A stretch of DNA of 64,000 nucleotides from Tetragonia tetragonoides. Taxonomy: Eukaryota > Streptophyta > Magnoliopsida > Caryophyllales > Aizoaceae. The stretch's first letter is position 1. Each line of letters begins with the position of its first letter. The stretch is from contig CM076139.1 in assembly GCA_038025085.1 (NCBI GenBank), positions 43,256,807-43,320,806 of the forward strand, given 5' to 3'. Of the stretch, positions 1 to 9,901 are shown piece by piece. The notes beneath the pieces are model-generated. The model worked only from the letters and a program-made list of their open reading frames with translations, did not search any database and was not told the DNA's origin. A program made the translations under genes and the position numbers.

Positions 1-890
1 GGGTTCTTCCAACTCCTTGCCCCTTAGAAGTTTCTGACAAGCAGTGTTCCTTTTACAAACAAAAATCCTAGCTACAATCTATCTTTTAATAGCTGCACAG
101 ACAATCACTTTGCTGGTTTGCTCTGAAAATTGACCTGATTCTGTATTCTCCATTGTGTGGTGTATCACTGCTGCGATGTGGCTCTGAAGCAAGCAGTAAT
201 TTCTGTTTTTCATCCATGCCAGTAGCCTGTGAAGATCAGAATGTAGGCGATTGATATGCAGCCACGAGTGAATCTCCCCGAGAACCTGTGATGACTAGTT
301 GCAATGGGGAAACAGATTACAACCTGTCTTCAGACTTCTCATCCTCTAGACAAAGCAGGCAGTTTATTACAGGCACTTGCATCTCAATTCGATGAGTCAG
401 TTTCTTGCTGATCGTCTGCCCTTTACCCCACACGACACCCCAATAAGGCCTTGTAGGCATTGCTGATTGTAAGTTGCCCATTTGCTGTCTGATTCCATCT
501 GTCAGACTGATCAAAACAACCCTGGCCTGCACATTATTCTTCATCTAAACTCAGTACCACTTATCAGCTAGCATCTGTATGAGGGCCTGTAAGCTGCAAA
601 TCTTATTAACCAGGATAATTAGTACAACCATCACCGTAATCTGTATGAGGGCCTTTAGATATCCGTACTAATAGGAGGCTTGAAGGCCCTCATACAGATT
701 ATATAGGAGGCTTACTGATTCTGAGCGCAGCTGAACTTTTATTGTTCACCTGCATTTTTTGCGTTCAAATAGGAGGGTTAAAGGCCCTCATTCAGATTAG
801 TATGGATATTTTAGCATCTGTATTATCCAGAACAAAATTTCTGGTTAAAATAAACTGCAAGTATCGGTACTAAATTAGGCAGCTTAAAGC
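1..890. repeat. Segmental duplication copy A (partner at 37237-38106)
   Basis: This block matches 37237-38106 in the same orientation, including a run of short motifs about 'rows' of CTCATACAGATT and the end GGCAGCTTAAAGC. The match resumes at about 2186-2370 against 38392-38545, after an insertion (891-2185). Copy A has lost about 70 bp inside the LINE-derived fragment that copy B keeps. The duplication flanks NLR remnants, so tandem duplication of an NLR-containing segment followed by decay is likely (inference). Confidence 0.8.
317..544 (-). pseudogene. LINE zinc-binding (zf-RVT) domain fragment
   Basis: The minus-strand reading contains a Cys-rich segment (CLLCLEDEKSED) that aligns with the better copy at 37437-37751. 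That pattern is the zinc-binding region found downstream of reverse transcriptase in plant L1-like LINEs (zf-RVT family). Compared with the second copy, an internal piece holding the WGEVVLPKHNFALWLA-like stretch is deleted here. No reverse transcriptase lies beside it. It is a dead relic, duplicated together with its surroundings. Confidence 0.6.
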
Positions 891-2185
891 GAACTCATGG
901 AGTTGGTCTTTATGGTATTTGTTGGGGATTTTACGCCCCATTACCATACTACTTTGACCACAGCGGAAGCACAATAAATAAAATACACAAGATTTAAAGG
1001 GTGTTTGAATACACCCACCACTTCTACTAAATAACTGCAAAATTACACATACTCATCATCATCAAAGATAGAGTTACATCGATAGACACTCAAATACTAA
1101 CATCTCAATCTCATCTAGCTAGTAAGTGACCCTACTCCTCTCACACTCATATCTTTGATGGCCTCACATCCCTTCAACACTACTACCCTATATATGGCTT
1201 TATGCACGGGAAAGCCACAAAACCGTCCCCTCCTCATAACCTAGCTTTTGAGGTCAAAGGTAAAAACCCTCCACATAGCTTTTGAGGTCAAAGCTAGAAA
1301 CCCTTCACATCACTCTTCCACTCTTCCATTCTTCAACTGCAACAAGGGAGCTCTCTCTCTACCTTGGGGCAAAGCCAACTTCTCCAATCTACCACCATCT
1401 ATATTTATAGGCCTCCAAAAAACTCTTACCACAACCACAATTAAAAAATCTCCTCCTTTCCAAATTAGTACCACTCCCTACACAATTAGGAAACTACTTG
1501 CCACACAATTATTTCCAAATAATATTCACTAAAATAATCACCACCTTCCCTAATATAAATTCTACCAATTACTTCTCCAAAAAGGGTGTCGCCAAAATCC
1601 ACGTAAAACACTAAATCAAGCACCACGGTTTCCACTTCCCAAATCCTACCAAAATTCCTTTCCTTTTGACTTCTAATCTTTCTAAAACTCTTATGCAACA
1701 TATTATATCATTGCTGCCAAAAACTTAATCCACCGTTTTGTCCCAACAATAAAATATTGGCGTGGCAAAATCCCTAACAGTATTTGTGGAGAGACAGGGG
1801 ATCCTTGCTGAATTGGCGGATAAATTTGCTAAACAATGAGTTGATTGAGGGGCTAGATTTCGTGGCTTTGGTATAGCAATTCCTCTGGTGTGGATGTAGT
1901 GTTACTTCTACAATTGTTCTTTTTTTTTGGGGGGGGGGGGGGGTTGAGCTATAATTTTGTAGTGATGTAGGAGTTTTGTGCCCACTAGCTACTTTTTTTT
2001 GTAATTTGGCCATGTCTAAGCACATGATTGCAATTTTTCGCTCAACCCTTCCTGAAAGGTGGGGGTGGATTAATTGAATGATGCTAGGATGGATGTGCGC
2101 CTACTGTGTATCTCTAAGATAGCTACTATTTTGATAGCTTATCTAGTTTATTAATAAAAGATACAATAATTATAAAAAAAAAGAA
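891..2185 (+). mobile_element. LINE 3' end fragment with poly(A), hosting a solo LTR
   Basis: Copy B of the segmental duplication is continuous where copy A carries this insertion, so its limits are set by comparison. The 3' end has AATAAAAGATAC-like sequence and an A-rich tail near 2175-2190, as in LINE insertions. A solo LTR (920-1779) sits inside it. A T/G homopolymer tract (1919-1943) is also present. No reverse transcriptase remains. Exact ends are uncertain because of short AAAGC repeats at the junctions. Confidence 0.5.
920..1779. mobile_element. Solo LTR (860 bp), TSD GTATT
   Basis: The element starts TGTTGGGGATTTT and ends AAAATCCCTAACA, which are near-perfect inverted LTR ends. It is flanked by the 5-bp direct repeat GTATT (915-919 and 1780-1784). 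There is no internal region, so it is a solo LTR left by LTR-LTR recombination. An older relative lies at 14890-16035. The ORF-like stretches inside (1248-1532, 1486-1701) are not genes. Confidence 0.9.
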
Positions 2186-2370
2186 AAGAAAGCCATAACA
2201 TTCCTTTTATCAAAAAAAAAAAAAAGAAAAGAGAAAGAAAGCCATAACAATAAAAGTTCAGCTACACTCAAAATCAGTAAACGAACATTCAAAATTGACG
2301 ACCAATGTTCAAGATCCAAGCAAGCGATTTAGAGTGAACTGATTGCATACTCGACATACATATAATCTAG

Positions 2371-2831
2371 GAATTCACTGGCAAGTATATAAGTTGCTTT
2401 TTATTGAAAGAAAAACACCAAGTTTAATTTGGTACATCATTTTTTTTTTTAAACAAAAATATATGCTTATCAAGTTTACTATCCAAATTAAATAGTAAAA
2501 CAACTTTTTGAATTATAACACATATATTTTACATAAATCGTGCAATGCGTGGATATACGGGGAGTAATGCATTACCTTTTAAGGACAGCTTTCAAAGCTT
2601 TCTCAAAGAAGATATGCAGCCACCCACACTAACATAGTTTGCTGAAATGTACTTCTCATTTACAGAATAAAGGGTTACACACACTTCAACATATTGTGAA
2701 TTTCGCTGCTGGCAGATCTACAAGTGGTAAGAAGTTGATGACGAACTAAATTTCTGCAAAACTAAATGGCCTCCTACCTCTGAGTTATCATCTTCAACAG
2801 CATATTCATCATTGATTTATCATCTTCTGTG
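2371..2831. other. Non-coding stretch, downstream side of NLR remnant 1
   Basis: AT-rich sequence with no gene, RNA or transposon end that I could support. It lies just past the stop codon of the minus-strand NLR remnant and may include its former 3' UTR. Confidence 0.5.
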
Positions 2832-4480
2832 TCAATCCATAAGTTTGTGACGCTTTATCTTTCCCAAATCATCATCTCCCTCTGAGTATCTCTTTTCGAG
2901 CAAAGGGCAAGCATCTATGGCTAGATCCTCTATAGGCAAAGACAGAATATCCAGAGTCAAATATTTGATCAATGGACAGTGAGTTATCTCGAAATGCTTA
3001 AGAAAAGACAAGCCAGGAAAAGAGCAAATTTCTTGTAAGTTGGGACATCGTTTCATGCTAAGCTTAACAAGGCGTGGAAACTCCCCATAACTTACACCCG
3101 TCCATGTTTCCAGATTCGACATTCCATCAATTGCTAGCGTGTCCAAAACTGGAAATGCAGCATGATCCACTTGGTTTCCACAAAACCAGTGATCAATTTC
3201 TTTGACACTGTTCATTTCAATTATGTAAAGCTTCTTCAGTTTAGGCAGTTGTCCTAGAGAAGGGAGTTTATGACAATTTTCACAATTAAAGAGCCTAACA
3301 CTGACTAGGTTTCTATATCGTCGATCAGCAATCCAACTTTGGAGCAATGAGCCAGGGAAACATATTATCTGCAACTCTTCTAAGCATGAATTTGGCTTTA
3401 GACATTCAAGAATTTCATTGTAATTTCTCTCCTCATTCTTATGCGATTGATAGGTGTCACTCCATCTCAGCTCCAACCTCTTTAGGTGTCCTTTCTTAAT
3501 CAAAGCTGCTTCCCAAGCATCTACAGAACGCACCACGTATTCCAACCCTGAGATGCAAAACTTCCCTGAGAGATTATTCATAAGCTTCAGCTCTCTAATA
3601 TTGCAACTTTCTTCACCATCAATGATGAATGCCAGTAGAGTTTGGAGCTCAACAAGCGCCCCTACATCTTTTTGGCATACTACTCAACTGACCAAGAACA
3701 TCAAAATCAAGATGTCGAAGCTTGGTCAAATCCTTCATTCCTTTCGGGAGCCCAAAAAGACGCACACATCCTTTAAGTTTTAGTACCTGCAACTTTTGTA
3801 AATAAACTATAGTCCAAGGCAAGCTTTTGATCAAAGTCCATGAAAGATCAAGATAACGCATTTCCCTTGCATCGCCTATAGAACTGGGTAGCTCGGTTAT
3901 GCAACTACCACTTAAATCCAGTGCTGTAAGTAGATTAAGAGTGGAAAATACTTCAGGTGGCACTTGTTTGAGAAGAGAGCCATTGAGAAACAGAAGTGTT
4001 CTTAGTTTGTTGAATTTCTTGATTCACTCAATTGTCATTTGATCAACATTCCTACTCAGCACAGACACATGCCAAGAATCGGCAGATGTATTAGCTGTCA
4101 TGTTTCCATCTGCAAATCTCATTTTGAAGTCTTTGATTGTTGGCATTTGAGCGAAAGTAGCAGTCAAGACTTGCAAATTCACTTTGTACATCCTAGTCTG
4201 TGTCAAAATATCAACTCTTGACAGTAAGATATACTCTTCAAGAAAAAATCAAAGAATATGTGACCATTACCCTCCAAAGGCTCATTTTTCAAAAACCCTG
4301 CTGCAATCCATAATTGAACCAATTTTTCCATCTCAAATTCATGATCATTGTCAAACAGACAACAGTGGAGCATCATCTCCGTCAAGTATTTCTCCCTCGC
4401 CATTGTTTTCATCCTTCGTATGGCACCTAGCAGCAATGCTAGGATATCCCATCTGCTAGACTTGTGACATTTTGATTTTT
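2832..4480 (-). pseudogene. CC-NBS-LRR (CNL) resistance-gene remnant 1
   Basis: CNL proteins are cytoplasmic immune receptors. Reading 4480 to 2832 gives the end of an NB-ARC domain (RNBS-D-like LHCCLFDNDHEF and LVQLWIAAGFL), then leucine-rich repeats (LTALDLSGSCITELPSSIG, LPSLGQLPKLKKL) to a clean stop after HKLMD. The coiled coil, P-loop, kinase-2 and GLPL parts are missing; the sequence ends about 230 bp before the Ty3 element. Breaks I can see: a frameshift near 4205, a TGG-to-TGA stop at about 4024-4026 where other family members have Trp, and a frameshift near 3660. The longest intact part (2832-3581) holds the C-terminal LRRs. It is on the opposite strand to NLR remnant 2 and is not a close copy of it. 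It is not expected to make a working receptor. Confidence 0.85.
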
Positions 4481-4855
4481 ACTTAAGCACTCCTTCTCTG
4501 GAATTCATGCCTACAAAGATCATCACGGTTGTTAATTACAGAAAGGATGTTGGCTTGGGTTAATTGAGTTACCAATTTAATCAATTAGCTATATCATTTT
4601 TTACAATGTTGCCCTCCCTTTGGTTGGATAGAATATTGGGGTGGTATGTAGTGGCACAGAAGTAGCTTATAATAAAAAGTAACCTTTCAAAAACAGTTTC
4701 AGAGCCAAAATTGATGCGTTAGCATCAGGTCATCAAGTTACGAGCGTGAGCATTAATGCATTTATCATGGCATTTGGGACTCTCTCACGTTTGAATGGTG
4801 ATGATTCTGGTCCTAGAGGTCTTAGTGTCTTTTTGGCCACTTAATCTAGGTTATG

Positions 4856-4879
4856 TCCGTACAAGATTAATCCGTACAA
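4856..4879 (+). promoter_or_regulatory. Two SBP/SPL-type motifs (TCCGTACAA) in U3
   Basis: TCCGTACAA occurs at 4856-4864 and 4871-4879, matching the published SBP-box (SPL) binding consensus TNCGTACAA with its GTAC core. The same pair is at 9186-9209 in the 3' LTR. They lie about 370 bp upstream of the TATA box. That SPL proteins act here is an inference from the motif only. Confidence 0.5.
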
Positions 4880-5244
4880 ATAAGCATTTGTGATTAGTGT
4901 TAGTTATAGTGCACCATGCATGTAATTAGCATAATTAACAAATGTAATTAGTTGTTATTTGAATTCCCTAAGTAGTTGCTGAGTAAGGCGCGCCTAAGAG
5001 CACATGGGGCAGGTAAGGATGAAGAATGAGGCTCCTTACAGCTCACCCATGTTTGTCATTATGCAAGGACAAGCAACAGCTGTCAAGTGGTCCAAAACGG
5101 AAGGAAATGCGCTCCAAATTGTACTGCACAGATTTGGCTCATTTCTGGGCAAAATACTGAAGTTTCATTTTGCTTGGGCACTACTCTTGGACAGCTCACC
5201 CTTTCTAGAGTATTCTTAGGTTATTAGGGCACATTTGTGACCCC

Positions 5245-5252
5245 TATAAATA
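5245..5252 (+). promoter_or_regulatory. LTR TATA box
   Basis: CTATAAATATG lies in the shared part of the LTR, and the same sequence recurs in all five LTRs of the two related elements. It is the likely core promoter, with transcription expected to start about 30 bp downstream (inference). The copy in the 3' LTR is at about 9575-9582. Confidence 0.65.
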
Positions 5253-5568
5253 TGTAAGAACAGCTGATGTAAAAGGCACTTGATGATGAATGAAAATATG
5301 AAATGGCTGCTGCCTTTTGCTTACAAACCTTGTTGTTCTTTATAATGTCCTTAGGGATATTTGGTGAAACAAGTAGTATCCTTTAGCCTTGACTTGGTGG
5401 TTAAATCCTTTATAGTCTTGGTGGTGGTGCTATCTATCCTCCCTCTTCTTATTTTTCGTTTCATTTACTTCGTTTTTAATCTCTATAATCGCAAAACACA
5501 CAAAATATTATCAAAATACCCATTGTTCGAAAACGAGCTAAAACCTTCAGATTTGCTAACGCATCAGT

Positions 5569-5580
5569 TGGTATCAGAGC
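5569..5580 (+). other. Primer binding site for initiator-Met tRNA
   Basis: TGGTATCAGAGC starts two bases after the 5' LTR end. It is the usual plant PBS complementary to the 3' end of tRNA-iMet and fixes the LTR boundary and element strand. Confidence 0.9.
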
Positions 5581-5733
5581 ATAGGTTTAACCTTAGCACC
5601 ATTTTCTCTCATCAAAGTTCTCTCCTTTCTTGTCTTAATCACGTCCAAAGTTCCAATCTTTGAGTCACAAAAGAACCCATTTACAGCCCAAACACAATTC
5701 CTAGCTTAAACACAACCAAACTCACAAACAGCC

Positions 5734-7008
5734 ATGGATGATGAACAAATACCCAGAAATTTAACTCTTGAGCAAGCTAAAGAGCTTAGGAGAGAAAGGG
5801 AGATGCGTGAGGTTAAGGAACAACTTAGCAACCTCACCCAACAAATGACTGATTTTCTCAACATTGGTAGAGGTAGAGCTCGTGGTCGAGGTGATGATGA
5901 TGGTTCTCTTAGTCCAAGGAGAAAAGATGAGCAATGGGGTGATTTAAAGTTTGAACCCCCTGATTTTGATGGTGGTACAAACCCAGATGACTATTTGGAG
6001 TGGGAGCAACAAATGGGTAGATTGTTTGATACCAAGGGGTATAGTGAGGAAAAGAGTTTCAAAGTTGTTGTTTTGAAGCTCAAAAAGTATGCTTCTTTGT
6101 GGTATGAAAGCATGAAACTACAAAGAGAGCGTGAGGGTAAATCTAGGGTGCGTTCATGGCCCAAGCTTAAGAAAATCATGCACAAACGCTTTGTGCCCCC
6201 TTCCTATACTCAAGATCTCTACCTCAAGCTCACAAATTTCAGTCAAGGAACTCTAAGTGTAGCAGATTACATTAGAGATTTTGAGCAACTACAAATCAGA
6301 ACCGGCATCGTAGAGGATCCACAACTCTCAATTGCGCGTTTTATTTCTGGTTTAGACACCAATGTTGGTAATAGAGTTGAAGTACAGCCTTTTTGGTCTC
6401 TAGATGATGTATACAAGTTGGCTTTGAAGATTGAAAAGCAAGAGAAAGCTAAAAAACCAGCAGCAAAGCCCTCATTTAGGAGTTTTACTCCTCGGGCAGA
6501 AAGTTCTTCTAAAGGGAGCGAAAATGACAAAAGGTTTCCTAGAGATCCTAAGGCCAACAAGGATGCCCTTAGACCATCTCTCTCTAGGAAATGCTTCAAG
6601 TGTCAAGGCTATGGACACTTTCAAGCTGAGTGCCCCAACAAGAGAGTGTTATCTCTCCGTGAGTATGATGAGCTTAGGCAATTGGATGACGAGAAGGAGC
6701 AGAATGAAGAGCAATCTATTGACGATGAATTGGACATTGAACCTGACCAAGGCTCACCTCTATTGGTGGTTCAACGGGTCCTTCATGCTATAGAGGCAGA
6801 GGAGACACTATCTCAAAGGGAGAAGATATTTCAAACCAAGTGCACCGTGAAAGAAAAGCTTTGCACTTTAATCATTGATGGCGGTTCTTGCACCAATGTG
6901 GCGTCTACTCTCATGGTGGAAAAGCTTGGATTGGCCACCAAAGAACACCCTCATCCTTATTCCTTGCAATGGTTAGAGAAGGGAAGCAAAGCCAAGGTAA
7001 CAAAATAA
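5734..7008 (+). CDS. gag: Gag with partial aspartic protease (Ty3/Gypsy)
   Basis: 424 residues from an ATG in good context (GCCATGG) 154 bp after the PBS. In order: an Arg/Gly-rich N-terminal part, a capsid-like retrotransposon Gag domain (about residues 72-240, FEPPDFDGGTNPDDYLEWE), a CCHC zinc knuckle (C287-x2-C-x4-H-x4-C300) and the start of a protease (IIDGGSCTNVAS, about residues 379-390; plant Gypsy proteases often have DGGS). A TAA at 7006-7008 ends it. The next codons continue the same frame into the rest of the protease, so a single nonsense change splits one former gag-pol frame. Gag itself looks intact and could form particles. Function is known for the family and was not tested here. 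Confidence 0.9.
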   Translation: MDDEQIPRNLTLEQAKELRREREMREVKEQLSNLTQQMTDFLNIGRGRARGRGDDDGSLSPRRKDEQWGDLKFEPPDFDGGTNPDDYLEWEQQMGRLFDTKGYSEEKSFKVVVLKLKKYASLWYESMKLQREREGKSRVRSWPKLKKIMHKRFVPPSYTQDLYLKLTNFSQGTLSVADYIRDFEQLQIRTGIVEDPQLSIARFISGLDTNVGNRVEVQPFWSLDDVYKLALKIEKQEKAKKPAAKPSFRSFTPRAESSSKGSENDKRFPRDPKANKDALRPSLSRKCFKCQGYGHFQAECPNKRVLSLREYDELRQLDDEKEQNEEQSIDDELDIEPDQGSPLLVVQRVLHAIEAEETLSQREKIFQTKCTVKEKLCTLIIDGGSCTNVASTLMVEKLGLATKEHPHPYSLQWLEKGSKAKVTK

Positions 7009-9174
7009 GTCACAATCCCTTTTTCGATTGGAAAAGTATACAATGATGCGATTTTGTGTGATGTGATCCCCATGGATGCTTGTCATTTGCTGTTAGGTAG
7101 ACCTTGGTTATATGATAGAAGAGTAATGCATGATGGCTTTAGAAATGTTTACTCTTTTGAGGTTCAGAGAAAGAAAATTAATTTGCAACCCGCAAAATTG
7201 TCTTTATGTGGGGGAACGCAAGTTGGGGAAGGTTCTTCTGTTTCTAACTCATCAAAGCATGCTATGATTGTTAAAGGTGCTGATTTAGAGTATGAAATGG
7301 TGCATGAAAATGTTGTTTATATGCTGGTGTTGCTTGGGGAGAATGAGAACATTGTTGGAAAGCCTTTACATGCGTTAATGCAACCTTTGCTTGAAAAGTA
7401 TGTCGACGTGTTCCCATCTGATTTACCCCATGGTTTGCCACCCATTAGGGGCATAGAGCATCAAATAGACTTTGTTCCGGGAGCCTCACTTCCTAACAAA
7501 GCAGCTTATAGGTGTAATCCCCAAGAGACTAAGGAGTTACAACGTCAAGTAGAGGAGTTACTTGATAGGGAATACATTAGAGAGAGCATGAGTCCTTGTA
7601 GTGTACCAGCTCTCCTTGTGCCAAAAAAGGATGGAAGCATGAGAATGTGTGTTGATAGCCGTTCAATTAACAACATTACCCTTAAGTATAGATATCCAAT
7701 TCCTCGCTTGGATGATATGCTTGATGAGCTGTTTGGTTCTTGTGTCTTCTCTAAAGTGGATTTGAGGAGTGGTTACCATCAAATTAGAATGAAGGATGGG
7801 GATGAATGGAAGACAGCCTTCAAGACGAAAGGAGGTCTTTATGAATGGCTTGTAATGCCATTTGGGTTGTCCAATGCTCCTACCACATTCATGCGTCTTA
7901 TGAATGAGCACCTAACACGCGTTTTTGAGGCTCTAAGGCAATACAAGCTGTTTGCTAAGCTTGAGAAATGTGATTTCTTTGTTCCTAGTGTCACGTTTCT
8001 TGGTTACATTGTGTCCAAGGATGGTATAGTTGTTGATCCCAGCAAGGTTGAGGCGATTAAGACATGGCCTACTCCTACTAGCATCACGCAAGTAAGGAGC
8101 TTCCATGGGCTAGCTTCTTTTTACAGAAGATTCATCAAGCAATTCAGCTCTCTTTTAGCACCACTTACGGATTGTATGAAGAAAGGTGTCTTTGAGTGGA
8201 CTCCCATGGCTCAAAATGCTTTTGAGGCCATCAAGAAAAGGCTTAGCTCCACCCCTATACTAGCTTTGCCTAACGTTGATCAACCATTTGAAGTGGAATG
8301 TGATGCTTGTGGAACCGGTATTGGAGCTGTTTTGGTGCAAAATAAGCGTCCTATCGCTTATTTCAGTGAGAAGTTGAATGGTTCAAGAGGGAATTACAGC
8401 ACTTATGACAAAGAGTTCTATGCAATTGTGAGGGCTCTTGATCATTGGGCTCATTACTTAAAACCAAGGCAGTTTATTTTGCACTCTGATCATGAAGCGT
8501 TGGTCAAGAAAACACTCAAGGGGTGGGATCAAACTCTACCACATGCTGAGTTTGCATACAATCGGGCTCCTCATTATACAACGGGCAAGTCTCCTTTTCA
8601 AATCAATTATGGGGTCAATCCATTAACTCCTATTGATCTTTTGCCCTGGCCTATTGAGAGGAAGGTGAGTCCAGATGCTGAAACGTTTGCTAAAGACATG
8701 AAAAAGCTACACGAGCAGATTACAAGCCGTATAGAGAAGATGAATGAGTTGTATAAGAACAAGGCAAACAAGCACCGCAAACAACATGAGTTTAATCCAG
8801 GAGATTTAGTGTGGTTACACCTTAGGAAGGAGAGGTTTCTAGCAAAAAGAAAGCACAAGTTGATGCCCAGATCAGAAGGCCCTTTTAAAATCATCGAGAA
8901 GATCAACGACAATGCATACAAGCTTGAACTGCCTGGAGAGAGTTCAATTTCAGCAACTTTTAATGTGGGAGATCTGCTGCCTTATTTGGAGGATGAATAC
9001 CTTGATGATTTGAGGGCAAATCCAAAAAAAGTTGGGGAGGATGATGCGTTAGCATCAGGTCATCAAGTTACGAGCGTGAGCATTAATGCATTTATCATGG
9101 CATTTGGGACTCTCTCACGTTTGAATGGTGATGATTCTGGTCCTAGAGGTCTTAGTGTCTTTTTGGCCACTTAA
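7009..9174 (+). pseudogene. pol: Pol with internal deletions: protease end, RT, RNase H, integrase tail
   Basis: The frame continues from Gag after one TAA. It holds the protease end (LLLGRPW), an RT with LVPKKDGSMRMCVD, FSKVDLRSGYHQIRM and the MPFGLSNAPTTF block, then part of RNase H (DACGTGIGAVL, YSTYDKEFYAIVRAL) and the C-terminal part of integrase (HAEFAYNRAPHYTTG onward). Two in-frame losses are visible. Near 7918, LMNEHLTR passes straight to VFEALRQYKLF, so the YxDD polymerase motif is gone. Near 8503, HSDHEAL passes to KKTLKGWDQTLPH, so the end of RNase H and the integrase HHCC and DDE core are gone. The frame ends 133 bp inside the 3' LTR. The enzyme cannot work; the element must depend on another copy. 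Confidence 0.9.
9024..9041 (+). other. Polypurine tract
   Basis: An A-rich run followed by GGGGAGGA lies directly before the 3' LTR. This is the normal plus-strand priming site for LTR elements and is intact here, unlike in the gag-only relative. Confidence 0.8.
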
Positions 9175-9896
9175 TCTAGGTTATGTCCGTACAAGATTAA
9201 TCCGTACAAATAAGCATTTGTGATTAGTGTTAGTTATAGTGCACCCTGCATGTAATTAGCATAATTAACAAATGTAATTAGTTGTTATTTGAATTCCCTA
9301 AGTAGTTGCTGAGTAAGGCGCGCCTAAGAGCACATGGGGCAGGTAAGGATGAAGAATGAGGCTCCTTACAGCTCACCCATGTTTGTCATTATGCAAGGAC
9401 AAGCAACAGCTGTCAAGTGGTCCAAAACGGAAGGAAATGCGCTCCAAATTGTACTGCACAGATTTGGCTCATTTCTGGGCAAAATACTGAAGTTTCATTT
9501 TGCTTGGGCACTACTCTTGGACAGCTCACCCTTTCTAGAGTATTCTTAGGTTATTAGGGCACATTTGTGACCCCTATAAATATGTAAGAACAGCTGATGT
9601 AAAAGGCACTTGATGATGAATGAAAATATGAAATGGCTGCTGCCTTTTGCTTACAAACCTTGTTGTTCTTTATAATGTCCTTAGGGATATTTGGTGAAAC
9701 AAGTAGTATCCTTTAGCCTTGACTTGGTGGTTAAATCCTTTATAGTCTTGGTGGTGGTGCTATCTATCCTCCCTCTTCTTATTTTTCGTTTCATTTACTT
9801 CGTTTTTAATCTCTATAATCGCAAAACACACAAAATATTATCAAAATACCCATTGTTCGAAAACGAGCTAAAACCTTCAGATTTGCTAACGCATCA
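9042..9896 (+). repeat. 3' LTR of Ty3/Gypsy element
   Basis: 855 bp, one visible mismatch with the 5' LTR. The first 133 bp read in frame as the end of Pol (DDALASGHQ... to a TAA at 9172-9174). It is followed by the TSD AAAAT at 9897-9901. Confidence 0.95.
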
Positions 9897-9901
9897 AAAA
9901 T

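Larger units (their letters stand above)
4712..5566 (+). repeat. 5' LTR of Ty3/Gypsy element
   Basis: It starts TGATGCGTTAGCATCA and ends GCTAACGCATCA. U3 contains two TCCGTACAA motifs, a TATA box lies at 5245-5252, and U5 (from about 5040) is nearly the same as the U5 of the gag-only element at 51133-58018. A hydrophobic open frame in U5 begins with TTG, not ATG, and is not taken as a gene. Confidence 0.95.
4712..9896 (+). mobile_element. Young non-autonomous Ty3/Gypsy retrotransposon, TSD AAAAT
   Basis: Two 855-bp LTRs (TGATGCG...GCATCA) flank an internal region with gag, a split protease, RT-RNase H and an integrase tail. The 5-bp direct repeat AAAAT sits at 4707-4711 and 9897-9901. The LTRs differ at one site that I can see (ACCATGC near 4917 versus ACCCTGC near 9247), so insertion was recent. 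PBS is at 5569-5580 and PPT at 9024-9041. It is defective: one in-frame stop in protease, loss of the RT YxDD region and loss of most of RNase H/integrase, both losses in frame. The domain order and the DGGS-type protease motif fit plant Ty3/Gypsy; the clade (perhaps a CRM-like chromovirus) is not certain. Confidence 0.95.

Noticed and set aside
1248..2025. Short frames in the first 2 kb
   Set aside because: They lie within the solo LTR and LINE tail and cross homopolymers.
5361..5663. Hydrophobic open frame in U5 (VVKSFIVLVVVLSILPLL), present in all five LTRs
   Set aside because: It starts at TTG, not ATG, lies across R/U5 of the LTR, and its conservation is explained by recent copying of the LTR. 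No independent support for a protein.
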